Shown piece after piece: positions 8,401 to 16,005 of a stretch of 16,318 nt of DNA. How positions within the stretch are numbered: the first letter of the stretch is position 1; the number at the start of each line of letters is the position of its first letter. Source of the stretch: Dichotomocladium elegans (lineage: Eukaryota; Mucoromycota; Mucoromycetes; Mucorales; Lichtheimiaceae); the NCBI GenBank assembly GCA_025716815.1, contig JAIXMN010000095.1, forward strand, positions 1 to 16,318, in the 5' to 3' direction. The position numbers and the translations under genes are program-made. The notes beneath the pieces are model-generated. The model was not told where the DNA came from and ran no database searches. It saw only the letters and a list, made by a program, of their open reading frames with translations.

Positions 8401-8897
8401 TCCCAATCCGGTACAGTTTTGATGTTCTTGATCCAATCGCGACCCAGGATCAAGTCGAATTTTGTATCGAGAACGAACGCAGAAATGTTGTGGGTAAAAC
8501 CAGCGGCATCTAGTGATAGACTGACAGAGCGGTCGATTGAGAACTTATGGCCACCGGCGGTTTCCACTTGCTGGTCCTTGACATAACGCACCGGGCAACC
8601 CACAGCCAACTGAGGTGACACATATGACGAGGTAGCGCCACTATCCAATAATACTTCAATCGGTTTCCCATTGCAGGACATGTTGTACAGGGGTAACTCG
8701 GTATTCTTTATTGCCAATAGTGATTCAATATGTCTAACGTCAGCGGCACACTGCGCCCAGAGTGAGAAATAACCCACTAGGAAAAGGGTGTTATTCTTGA
8801 GAATATTCAGCGGGGGGACCATAGTCAGTTTTTGGCTGCCAATTTTGCGTGTGTGAAACGTGCAACGAATAAAAATGGAAGTGGATGCCGCTTTCAT
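5406..8897 (-). pseudogene. Pol polyprotein of element 3, interrupted by one in-frame TGA
   Basis: The frame spans 1164 codons and is broken only by a TGA at 6270-6272 (codon 876). Protease has D85 in LLDSGA. Reverse transcriptase has D358 and YLDD at 420-423. RNase H has D573, E615 and D640. Integrase has a zinc region at about 776-818, ending CPQC, and D847. The second Asp (codon 907, TDRG) and the Glu (codon 943, GKVER) lie beyond the stop and are 35 residues apart. Without readthrough the integrase would lack two catalytic residues, so this copy is probably dead. The 268-codon frame from 6212 is the in-frame continuation, not a separate gene. A likely native start is the Met at codon 26 (8822, MVPPL), followed by a hydrophobic stretch. 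Gag is absent. The TAG stop at 5406-5408 lies within the LTR. Confidence 0.9.
5414..5426 (-). promoter_or_regulatory. Polypurine tract of element 3
   Basis: Read on the minus strand, GGAGGGGGGTAA abuts the LTR start TGTCGTAG. It differs from the element 1 tract by a single base, although the two pol genes are quite different. It also encodes the last residues of pol before Met-Ser-stop. Confidence 0.75.
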
Positions 8898-8920
8898 AAG
8901 CGACTTCCCGTTTTTTTTTT
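8877..8920. other. Bulged hairpin followed by T10 at the element 3/transposon boundary
   Basis: GGAAGT (8877-8882) pairs with ACTTCC (8903-8908), and CGCTT (8889-8893) pairs with AAGCG (8898-8902). The loop is TCAT, and a six-base bulge lies on one side. Ten T follow at 8911-8920. The structure sits where the gypsy reading frame ends. It may be a junction scar or a terminal structure of the neighbouring transposon, but no matching partner was found at the other side. Confidence 0.4.
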
Positions 8921-8929
8921 AAGAAAAAT

Positions 8930-9214
8930 TGCCAAGGGACGTTTGTGTGATGGGGATACAGCCACAAACAGGAGAAGAAATAAACGCTTTGCCTTTCTGA
9001 GGAATGATCATGTTGGGTTTTAAGGTGCTTGATGAAAACTTCCTATTAATAGATAGAGCTGCCAAGCCAATATGGGCACAAGTGCCAAAAAAGCTCGTTT
9101 GTGTCATATACGTGTAATACCAACAGCTTCGACCATGATGACCGATTGAAATCAATATATTCTGCCAAGACGAATGATTGCATTTGCCAAGACGAATGAT
9201 TGCGTCTGCCAAGG
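8930..9214. repeat. TGCCAA repeats, three of them on a 22-bp period
   Basis: TGCCAA occurs at 8930, 9060, 9083, 9163, 9185 and 9207, all on the + strand. The last three are exactly 22 bp apart, and the first two of these share 19 identical bases (TGCCAAGACGAATGATTGC at 9163-9181 and 9185-9203). The cluster ends about 65 bp before the TATA box of the transposase gene. Subterminal repeats bound by element proteins are typical of CACTA transposons; that reading is an inference. The 450-bp stretch from 8900 to 9355 holds no gene. Confidence 0.65.
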
Positions 9215-9280
9215 CAGAAAAGATACAATATGATATTCAGGTTGAAGTATTTGGTTTTTATTTATAGCTTGGACAAAAGG

Positions 9281-9287
9281 TATATAA
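9281..9287 (+). promoter_or_regulatory. TATA box of the transposase gene
   Basis: TATATAA lies 69 bp before the ATG at 9356. This spacing leaves room for a transcription start at about 9310 and a short leader. The region between is AT-rich with pyrimidine-rich stretches. Confidence 0.55.
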
Positions 9288-9355
9288 TGGTAGCACTATA
9301 ACCGGAAGAACGCTGTATCATTATTTACCTCTTACCTTTCTGAGTACAGCCGACC

Positions 9356-10226
9356 ATGACCAACAACAGAACCCATATTTGTGTTTGCTCACTATGCGTG
9401 CACCGAAATCCTGAGATGGGATACGCGTATGTGACGGAGCGAACATATAATGAACATATTCAGGCTAGTGCGCGAGCGGCTACAGCTGCTATCGTTGCTT
9501 CAAGTCACGGCGGCGGTAAGATAATGAATGGTGCGTGTGGTACTAAAAGCAGCCAAACTGATATGCCGAAAATAGATGGTGATACATCCATGCAACTTGA
9601 CGGCGATGTCAATAGTGAGACTGACGCCAGGCAATATCTGTCAGAACTTGACAACGGTATGTTAACGCCAGTGGTCACGAGCAGAAACAAATACTGATTT
9701 TTTTACAACAGGAGAACTGCCGGTTGAAAGTTTCGACATTGAACATGACATTGCCGAAGATGACGATTTAAATGAGGCCGTTGACATTGAGTTTGACCGC
9801 ATTGTTGACGATGAAGAGGGTTTGTAAAAGAAAAGAAGGAAAAAAGGGGTTAGATTAACGATATTATCATTAGACCAGCGCCCGACCACCCATGCCAGCA
9901 TCCTTGATCATATTCCTCACCCTCTGTTGTTCGCGTTTGTCTTCCTCGTGCTGTTCCAGTTACATCACACGTCTGAGAGAGTAGCAGCCATCCTTATCAC
10001 CTTTGCTGTCACACTGGTTCAAGCCTTTACCGATAATCCCTTCCTCTTGGTTCCAGAAGCAATCACAAGCTTGCGAAAATGGATTGGCTTTGATCGTCTC
10101 ACAAATGATCTCCAAATGTACAGTGCGTGCTCCAAATGCCATGCCATTTACCCGTTGCCTGGCCCCCAAACATGCATAAATGAAATTCGGCGCATGAATG
10201 GCGATCTTTGCGCACCACACTATTGA
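9356..10226 (+). CDS. N-terminal exons of tnp2-family transposase
   Basis: Exon 1 (9356-9656) encodes a Cys/His cluster near its start (C9, C11, C14 and H30), a likely zinc-binding module at the N-terminus of the transposase. An intron at 9657-9711 (GTATGT donor, CAACAG acceptor, 55 nt) keeps the frame open into exon 2, which is Asp/Glu-rich (9712-9823). A second intron, best placed at 9824-9877 (GTAAAA donor, ACCAG acceptor, 54 nt), removes the TAA at 9825-9827 and restores the frame of exon 3. Exon 3 runs to a TGA at 10224-10226. It carries a hydrophobic helix-rich part, an SLRKWIGF-like segment and four Cys (CSKC, then C and C about 11 apart) resembling a zinc ribbon. The frame then moves to that of the catalytic part, which overlaps it at 10208-10226. 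Intron 1 is well supported and intron 2 less so. Confidence 0.65.
9657..9711 (+). other. Intron 1 of the transposase gene
   Basis: The donor is GTATGT, the acceptor ACAACAG, and a CTGAT branch-like motif lies about 15 nt upstream of the acceptor. Removing the 55 nt joins the open frame of exon 1 (ending in Asp-Asn) to an acidic exon 2 and skips the TGA that would end exon 1 at 9695-9697. Confidence 0.7.
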
Positions 10227-12361
10227 AGTCGACGTTGAGCAATCCATATAATCGGATACCGATCAAGCAGTATGCCTACTATCCACTTCGTCAAAGCTTG
10301 GCACGGCTTTTCAAACGAGAAGGCTTTGAGCAGAAGATAACAGAGTGGGAGCATCGTCAATACCGGCCAGGAGTGTTCAGCGATGTTTATGACGGCGTAC
10401 GATGGCGTTCTCTTCACAATCCAGACAATGGACTTCCTTTTGTCGAAACTCCTCGCTCGTTGATGCTTACATTGAACGTCGACTGGTTTGCCCCTTTTGA
10501 TAGTGGGTATTCATGCGGTGCAATCTACCTTATCGTCAACAACTTGCCTCGCGCAGAGCGATATAAAACTGAGAATGTGATCCTTGCTGGTGTCATGCCT
10601 GGGCCAAAAGAGCCGAGTACCTACGAAATGAACCATTATTTGCAGCCACTTGTCGATGACTTACTTGAACTCTACAATGGAATCCGAGTTCCTACCTTTG
10701 AAATTCCAAGCGGAACAACCATACGCGCAGCATTGTTTAACATTGCGTGCGACATTCCAGCTAGTCGCAAAGTCGGGGGATTCACATCGCACAACAGTAC
10801 CAGAGCATGCAACAAGTGCACTCGCGAGTTTGTCGTTTTCACGGGCACTTCGAATCTTGACTACTCTGGACATACTATTGGCGATTTAAGAACAAAGGCG
10901 GCTAATGCACGTAATGCGGAGGAGTGGTTAGCCCAGACAACGCCAGCGGGTCGCATTCGCGTTGAGCGTGCTACTGGCACGCGCTGGTCACAGATTCATC
11001 GGCTCCATTATTTCGATCCTGTTCGAGATTCCATTATTGACCCAATGCACAACCTCTTTCTCGGAACTGCTGAACGAATGGTGCGACTATGGCGAAATCA
11101 TGGGCTACTCACTGACGCAGACGGTGTCGAAATGCAGAAGCTTGCAGATGGAGTTGTGCTGCCGCCTGGAATTCCGTCCCTGAACCGCAAAATAGAGCGA
11201 AAATTCGGGTTTATGACCGCAGACGATTGGAAGGCATGGTGTCTGGTCTACTCTCCCTTTGTTTTAAAAGGTGTCCTTGCTGCTCGCTATTTCCAGCACT
11301 GGATGCTGTTTGTCTCCGCCTGCCGGCTGCTCGCCAAGACCGTTATCGCATACTCTGACATCGATGAAGCCCACAATTTGCTGGTCGACTTTGTTCGAGG
11401 TTGCTGCCAGCTTTACGGTGCTGAAAGCGTAACACCAAATATGCATTTGCATTTGCATCTGGCCCGCACCATCCAAGATTTTGGCCCCATCTACGCCTTT
11501 TGGCTATTCAGTTTTGAGCGGTATAACGGATATATGAAGAATGTTGAAACCAACCAAAAGGACTCCTTTGAACTGACGTTCATGAAGCGCTTCATTGAGA
11601 AGACCGGTGCCCTCGACTTTGTCCATAACGAAGTTAGTAGTCGGTTGATGGGACGTGGCTTGGAGCTCAGTATCTTGCTGCGTATTGCTGGCCAGCGACG
11701 TCTAGTTTGTACCGAAACGAACCCTCCAAACTTCGATCCACTTGAATTCATGGATTTTTCGTGCAATGTCGACGCTAATATTTCGGGAAGCGAACCAATA
11801 CCACCAGACACCTTTGCCTCCATGCGCGATGGCCGGAAATCCCACTTGAGCGAAGCGCTACATGATTTGTTGGTGCAGCATTACCAAAACCATTACGAAG
11901 GCGTCGTCAGCATCAACACGCGACAGGCAGGCCGAATTTACTGTCAAAGCGAAGTTGAGAAGTTTCGGACGATCGAAATCTTTGGACAGACATACAGATC
12001 AGCAACAGCCCGTTCCATTCGTGGATCTCACATACAGGCTCTATTTGTTCAGAACGACCGCGCTATCGCCTGGACGGGACAAGTACAGTTCTATTTCAGC
12101 CATGTTATTGTCATCAACCGCATTCCTGTTAAGCATTACTTTGCCTATGTTCGTTGGTACCGCACAGAGGCATCAACACAGCGATTCATTGACCAAGGTT
12201 TAGAGGAATGGCGAAACAGTTTCATGGCTGATGACTGCCAGTGCTTCCTGCCTATCCACCGAATTTTCTCGCAAGCTGCTGTCGTCACCTATGGATCTCA
12301 AAGCAATCCCACCACCGCAAAGATCGTTGTAATCCCGTTAACGCGAAGAATTGCTGCATAA
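10208..12361 (+). CDS. tnp2-family (Transposase_21-like) transposase, catalytic region
   Basis: The 717-codon frame holds the catalytic core of a CMC-superfamily transposase that cuts and joins DNA at element ends. Landmarks are NVDWFAPF (D92), CDIPASRK (D182) with a nearby C201-x2-C204, DPMHNLFLGT (D278-T287), a TPNMHLHLH block at 409-417, and FSFERYNGYMKN (E437). D92, D182 and E437 fit the acidic triad proposed for this superfamily; DPMHNLFLG and FERYNG are characteristic of tnp2 proteins. The C-terminal 280 residues show no motif I can name. The first codon listed, a TTG, is not a real start. The protein continues from upstream exons through a one-base frame change at about 10205-10222, so this copy is either a recent pseudogene or affected by a sequence error. 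With upstream exons the whole protein would be about 960 residues. Confidence 0.85.
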   Translation: MRTTLLKSTLSNPYNRIPIKQYAYYPLRQSLARLFKREGFEQKITEWEHRQYRPGVFSDVYDGVRWRSLHNPDNGLPFVETPRSLMLTLNVDWFAPFDSGYSCGAIYLIVNNLPRAERYKTENVILAGVMPGPKEPSTYEMNHYLQPLVDDLLELYNGIRVPTFEIPSGTTIRAALFNIACDIPASRKVGGFTSHNSTRACNKCTREFVVFTGTSNLDYSGHTIGDLRTKAANARNAEEWLAQTTPAGRIRVERATGTRWSQIHRLHYFDPVRDSIIDPMHNLFLGTAERMVRLWRNHGLLTDADGVEMQKLADGVVLPPGIPSLNRKIERKFGFMTADDWKAWCLVYSPFVLKGVLAARYFQHWMLFVSACRLLAKTVIAYSDIDEAHNLLVDFVRGCCQLYGAESVTPNMHLHLHLARTIQDFGPIYAFWLFSFERYNGYMKNVETNQKDSFELTFMKRFIEKTGALDFVHNEVSSRLMGRGLELSILLRIAGQRRLVCTETNPPNFDPLEFMDFSCNVDANISGSEPIPPDTFASMRDGRKSHLSEALHDLLVQHYQNHYEGVVSINTRQAGRIYCQSEVEKFRTIEIFGQTYRSATARSIRGSHIQALFVQNDRAIAWTGQVQFYFSHVIVINRIPVKHYFAYVRWYRTEASTQRFIDQGLEEWRNSFMADDCQCFLPIHRIFSQAAVVTYGSQSNPTTAKIVVIPLTRRIAA

Positions 12362-12441
12362 TGTCAATAAGAGATGTAGAGAGCAAGAGAGAAATGGCGG
12401 TAAAAGAAATAGAGCGCACGAAAAAAAATAATAAAAGAATT
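12362..12441. terminator. Shared 3' region of two convergent genes
   Basis: Only 80 bp separate the TAA of the + strand transposase from the TAA of the - strand gene. On the minus strand AATAAA overlaps the stop codon (CAATAAAAT, + strand 12439-12447). The + strand side contains A-rich AATAAT and AATAAAAG at about 12428-12437. The two transcripts probably end within or overlap this stretch. Confidence 0.5.
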
Positions 12442-13492
12442 TTATTGAGCCCATTCGGGCAGCTCGCTCCTAATTTCGTTTGGCAATTCAGCACCATCAT
12501 CGACGACCACCTCCCTCTTCAACATTTTCTTCCCCTTGATCTTCTTGCTGGCCTCTGCCAGCCTATCTAACGTGTCAAAATATTGTGCCACCTACATCAA
12601 GGCGAATAACGGTTAGTACAGCGTTGAATCCTTATAAAAAGGTCTTACGTTCTCATTTCGGAATCCAGGCTTTAGGACGTAAGTGACGCCCGACTCTGTG
12701 TCGGAAATCTCCGGCGACATGCATTCTTTGCGCAGGAGGCGCTCTCCATTGGAGAACTCTGCCTCCAAAGTAGCAGCATTTTGGGCGCGAGCAATCTTGC
12801 GAGCTCTAAGTTTCTATTGTGAATTCAATGTAAGTGATTCATCGTAATTTAAGATAGCGTAATATGAACTTACGCTCCACACCCGCTTGCTGCGCTTTTT
12901 CTGGACTTTCAGGCGTCCCTCCTCGGCGATCCCTTCCTCCCCTCGCTGCCGACGCTTGTGCTCGCGCTTCTGGCCTTTGAAGTACTGGTGTATCTTGGCG
13001 CGCAAGACCTTCTCGTCCAGTACTTGGCCGTCCACGGAATTGCGGCAAAATGCAGCAATCGCCGTGGTCACACCATTGTTATGGCGCGACTGGAAGTCTT
13101 CACCATACTTGTAACCGTCGCCTGCAGCATACGCGTCATGGCAACGGCTAATGTTTCTCTGGATGTTTCCTCTAGAGGTTACTATGGAATGGAGAAGCTA
13201 CGAATACACTCGTAAAGTTACATACCAGTGCCTTTTGCACCAAGTCTGCAGGGGGACCCGCAGGTGGAACAGCCACCAGAGATTGTTGCTGGTTTGCTGC
13301 AACGAGAGCTGCAAGACCGCCAAGCTGCTGCCGAAGCGCCATTTTTTCAGCTTGGAAGCTGACACACTCATCTTCAAGTCGATTTTCAAGTCGACGAATA
13401 GTGGCACGCAGGTTCGCTATTTCCAGATTGCGAGCATGTTGCTCGCGTTCTTCAGCTCTGGAGTCGTTGGAGGCACTGCTATGGAAGGACAT
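12442..13492 (-). CDS. Four-exon gene for a basic coiled-coil protein, putative transposon accessory protein
   Basis: Splicing gives a 288-residue protein from four exons, all phase 0: 13492-13226, 13158-12874, 12813-12649 and 12591-12442. Introns are 67, 60 and 57 nt with donors GTATGT, GTAAGT and GTAAGA and acceptors CAG, TAG and TAG. That four exons all join in frame and end at one stop strongly supports the model. Exon 1 encodes a charged heptad-rich coiled coil (about residues 12-65) with a QQQ and Pro/Ala tail. Exon 2 encodes an Asp/Gly/Tyr segment and then a strongly basic stretch (KGQKREHKRRQRG, then KKRSKR), likely a nuclear signal or DNA-contact region. Exon 3 continues basic and then has MSPEISDTES before a PGFRNEN motif. 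Exon 4 ends in LPEWAQ. It resembles unnamed fungal proteins I recall only in outline. A DNA-binding partner of the transposase is an inference from context. Confidence 0.75.
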
Positions 13493-13502
13493 CTATGGAA
13501 AG

Positions 13503-16005
13503 ATAAGTATTGATCTTGTTTATGGATCTTTCTTTATTATTACTTTGAATACTCGCGTTGTAAATGGGAACAAGGATGAAAACGCAGGCTGTACTCTTGA
13601 CAGGGTATCAGGGATGACACGGCTCCCATTTTTAGTAAATGTTTTCTCAGGTATTAAATAGGAATCGGGCGCAATTCTGATGTTTTCTTTCTCTTTCGAA
13701 TTCAATACCTCCCTCACGATCATGGTCTATTCTTCAGTACAAGTAAGCAAAGTATTTCATTTGTTGATATCGGGCTAGTGACGAAGGCCTTTTTGACATT
13801 CATCTTCTTTCTGGTAGTTTTGGATTTGACAGAATCGCTTTCATAGTTCTTTGAGGTATGTTTGCGAACATTTTCGGTATGCCTTCTCTTTATATTGATA
13901 TCTCTTCTTTTCGAATAGAATTACCACCTTCACTTCTACGGTAAAAGGTTAGTTCTGCATTCGCTCATACTTCACTCAAATTAATCAAAGCTACAGAGGT
14001 TCGTAGGCTAATGAATAAAAACGACTTGCTCCATTTACTTGTTCAATCTCCATTACTGCCATTCAATATCCCCATTTCGTAATGATCAGAATCCCTCGGT
14101 GGTGGTACAGGATTTTTCAGAAGAAGTCTGCCACAGAGTTTAGTTGTTCGCAGCCGATTTTTTTTCTTCGCAGGTCTGGAGAGGAATTTGGTATAAGAGG
14201 AAGCAAATGTTCGCAATGGGCCGTTCTGCTTTCCGCAGCGAGCGGTGGTTGAAAACGATGAGAAATTGGAGCTTTTTCGAATCAGGTTTCCCAATTCGAA
14301 TTACTTCCTGAACGGATTCGCAGCCTAATTGCGAAATCGAAACAGCCATAAATTGAAATCGCAGCCGCAGTACTGAATTTTCGAAAAAAAAGTTTTTGTT
14401 ATGGAATAGCTAGAGAACGCTTTCGACAAGAGGTTGTGAATAGTCCGTTCCCCTGAAAGGCATTTAGTTTCGGCAAAATTAAAACCGAACGGGACCTGAA
14501 CCATTTCCGTGTGGAGTCTCCATCTATTACACATGCTACTTGCAAGCATTTCGTTCCCAACATGGGCATTCGTACAGATGCATTGAGTATTCGAAAGGTT
14601 GGACAGATATTCGCATAGCCACCATATTTATCGGAAAACGTTGAGCAGCTTGCATTAAATCTTTCCGATTAATCCATTTCTGTTGTATAACCGTCTCGTT
14701 CTGCGATGCAACGTGATGTGATGTGATCTCTCAACAAAAGAAAGTATGCCACAGATTTAAAAAATGGACAAACACCGCTGTTGTCAGCAAGAAGAAGAGA
14801 ACAGGAGGTCGAAGTAGAGTTTAGCTTAAAGGAAAGCGCGGATTTATTAAGCGTGTTTTTGCTCAGCGTCTAAAAATTTTTTGAGTGCTTCACCGCACTT
14901 TCCGTCTATCCAAAAAACAGAAACGAGAAACACCTTGCATCTTAACGCCTACAACTGCACGCTGAATCGCAATCAACGTAATCTGTGCTGTCATATTCAA
15001 CGGCAATGTGTATAAAGCAACGAATTCAAGGACTTCGGGGAGCGTGAGAGATCACGGTTGTAATGCACGTTATCGTGATTGCGGGCTGTTTGACGAACTG
15101 AATATTTTTACCATATTAGCAATATCTGTAATCTCAACAGTAACTATAGCCCTTTTGCACACGAGAGGAAACGCTCTAGATTGGAAGAATCTGTTGTTGA
15201 GGAGCAACAATTATTTACAGCGACCTTGCTTGATTTCGACTTTGATTAAGCTAGCTTTTGCCCATGTGATTTCTGGAAATATTTGCCAACGCCTGTAGAA
15301 CAGAGAATGTGTTAAATAATTTACACTTGTCTCGAGCGTGATATATCGAGGTAGTTCGCCTTGCATGACACATTGAAATCAGGTTCGAGTTGACCTTGTG
15401 AATTTAGTAGGTTTATCCATTTAATTGTTCTGCGGGGAAGTTCTGGTGGTTGACAGTCGAGGTCATTGGCCTAATGTTATATTCGATGAAACCATTACCT
15501 CCGCAGATGTGTCTTCATTAAGATGAATTGCGTCAATTATATGCAAGGTCAACATATTCGGGTGGAAACAAAAGAGGTATGCATTGGTATTTTATTAAAT
15601 GGCATAGAAGGAAGCAAAGGATGAATTCATGCAATGTATAACTGGACGGTACTTTTTTGTTTAGAAAGGAATGCTTCTCACAATACTTGGTCTCGATGCG
15701 GAAAATAATGGTATGTATTTATTCTTGTTTCTCGCTACAAAAGCAGATACTAATATTGGATTTGCCAATGTCTAGAATTACATACGCAAATAGAATGTTT
15801 GGTTGACGACTTATTTTTCCTATGCGAAACGGAGATCGCACTCACTCTTATCATCAAAGAGACACCTATACGTATTACATGAGCAAATGTCTGCTGGTTG
15901 TGAATGACTGGGGGATGGCTTGGTTGGATGAACATGCAATTCCAATCCGATACGTCAAATATCAAAATTCTTTCGAGTATGGACCTTTGATAATCAGACT
16001 CATAT
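13503..16005. other. 2.5-kb stretch with no supported gene
   Basis: The sequence is moderately AT-rich and every open frame is short, lacking a recognisable domain. The first 150-200 bp should hold the promoter of the minus-strand accessory gene; a TATTTAATAC at 13651-13660 on that strand is a weak candidate. TTCGAA occurs six times between 13695 and 14595. A short GTGAT-type repeat (three TGATG/TGATC steps) lies near 14712-14728. ATCACG at 15051-15056 and CGTGAT at about 15074-15079 form inverted arms. It may be decayed transposon DNA or ordinary intergenic sequence. Confidence 0.5.

Larger units (their letters stand above)
5093..8900 (-). mobile_element. Ty3/gypsy retrotransposon without chromodomain (element 3), 5'-truncated
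   Basis: A minus-strand element retains pol, a polypurine tract and the 3' LTR. Beyond the start of pol (above about 8900) I find no gag, primer-binding site or second LTR. The sequence changes there to a small hairpin, a run of ten T and repeats that probably belong to the neighbouring DNA transposon. The element is therefore truncated at its 5' side, by deletion or by insertion of that transposon. Confidence 0.8.
8930..13700. mobile_element. Probable tnp2-type (CACTA/EnSpm-like) DNA transposon with two convergent genes
   Basis: A tnp2-family transposase on the + strand and a spliced accessory gene on the - strand converge with about 80 bp between their stop codons. The 5' flank of the transposase carries repeated TGCCAAG motifs of the kind expected for subterminal transposase-binding repeats. 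I could not identify terminal inverted repeats or a 3-bp target duplication, so both borders are approximate and membership of the minus-strand gene is inferred from layout. A two-gene content parallels plant En/Spm, which makes a catalytic TNPD and a DNA-binding TNPA; the accessory protein here shows no recognisable TNPA similarity. Confidence 0.6.

Noticed and set aside
9163..9214. CRISPR-like array
   Set aside because: The 22-bp units are directly tandem with no spacers, and the context is a eukaryotic transposon.
9294..9299. CACTAT as the left terminus of a CACTA element
   Set aside because: It lies between the TATA box and the ATG of the transposase, so it cannot be the element end.
10200..10225. 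Programmed -1 frameshift site in the transposase
   Set aside because: No canonical slippery heptamer or obvious downstream stem was seen; a mutation or base-call error is simpler.
13198..13225. A 28-nt intron in the accessory gene using the TAG at 13198-13200
   Set aside because: It would also keep frame, but 28 nt is too short for normal splicing. The 67-nt intron ending at the CAG at 13159-13161 has a branch-like AGTAAC and a size like its neighbours.
13520..13723. Minus-strand 67-codon ORF upstream of the accessory gene
   Set aside because: It lies in the probable promoter region and shows no motif or clean splice to the accessory gene.
13775..13780. CTAGTG as the right end (CACTAG on the minus strand) of a CACTA element
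   Set aside because: No matching CACTAG terminus was found near the left border, and the bases inward do not pair with anything there.
15008..15298. 96-codon ORF with a hydrophobic stretch
   Set aside because: It has no homology I recognise, no clear promoter and no coding-like composition compared with its surroundings.
15382..15391. tRNA B-box-like GGTTCGAGTT
   Set aside because: It departs from the consensus at the final bases, and no A box or cloverleaf could be folded around it.
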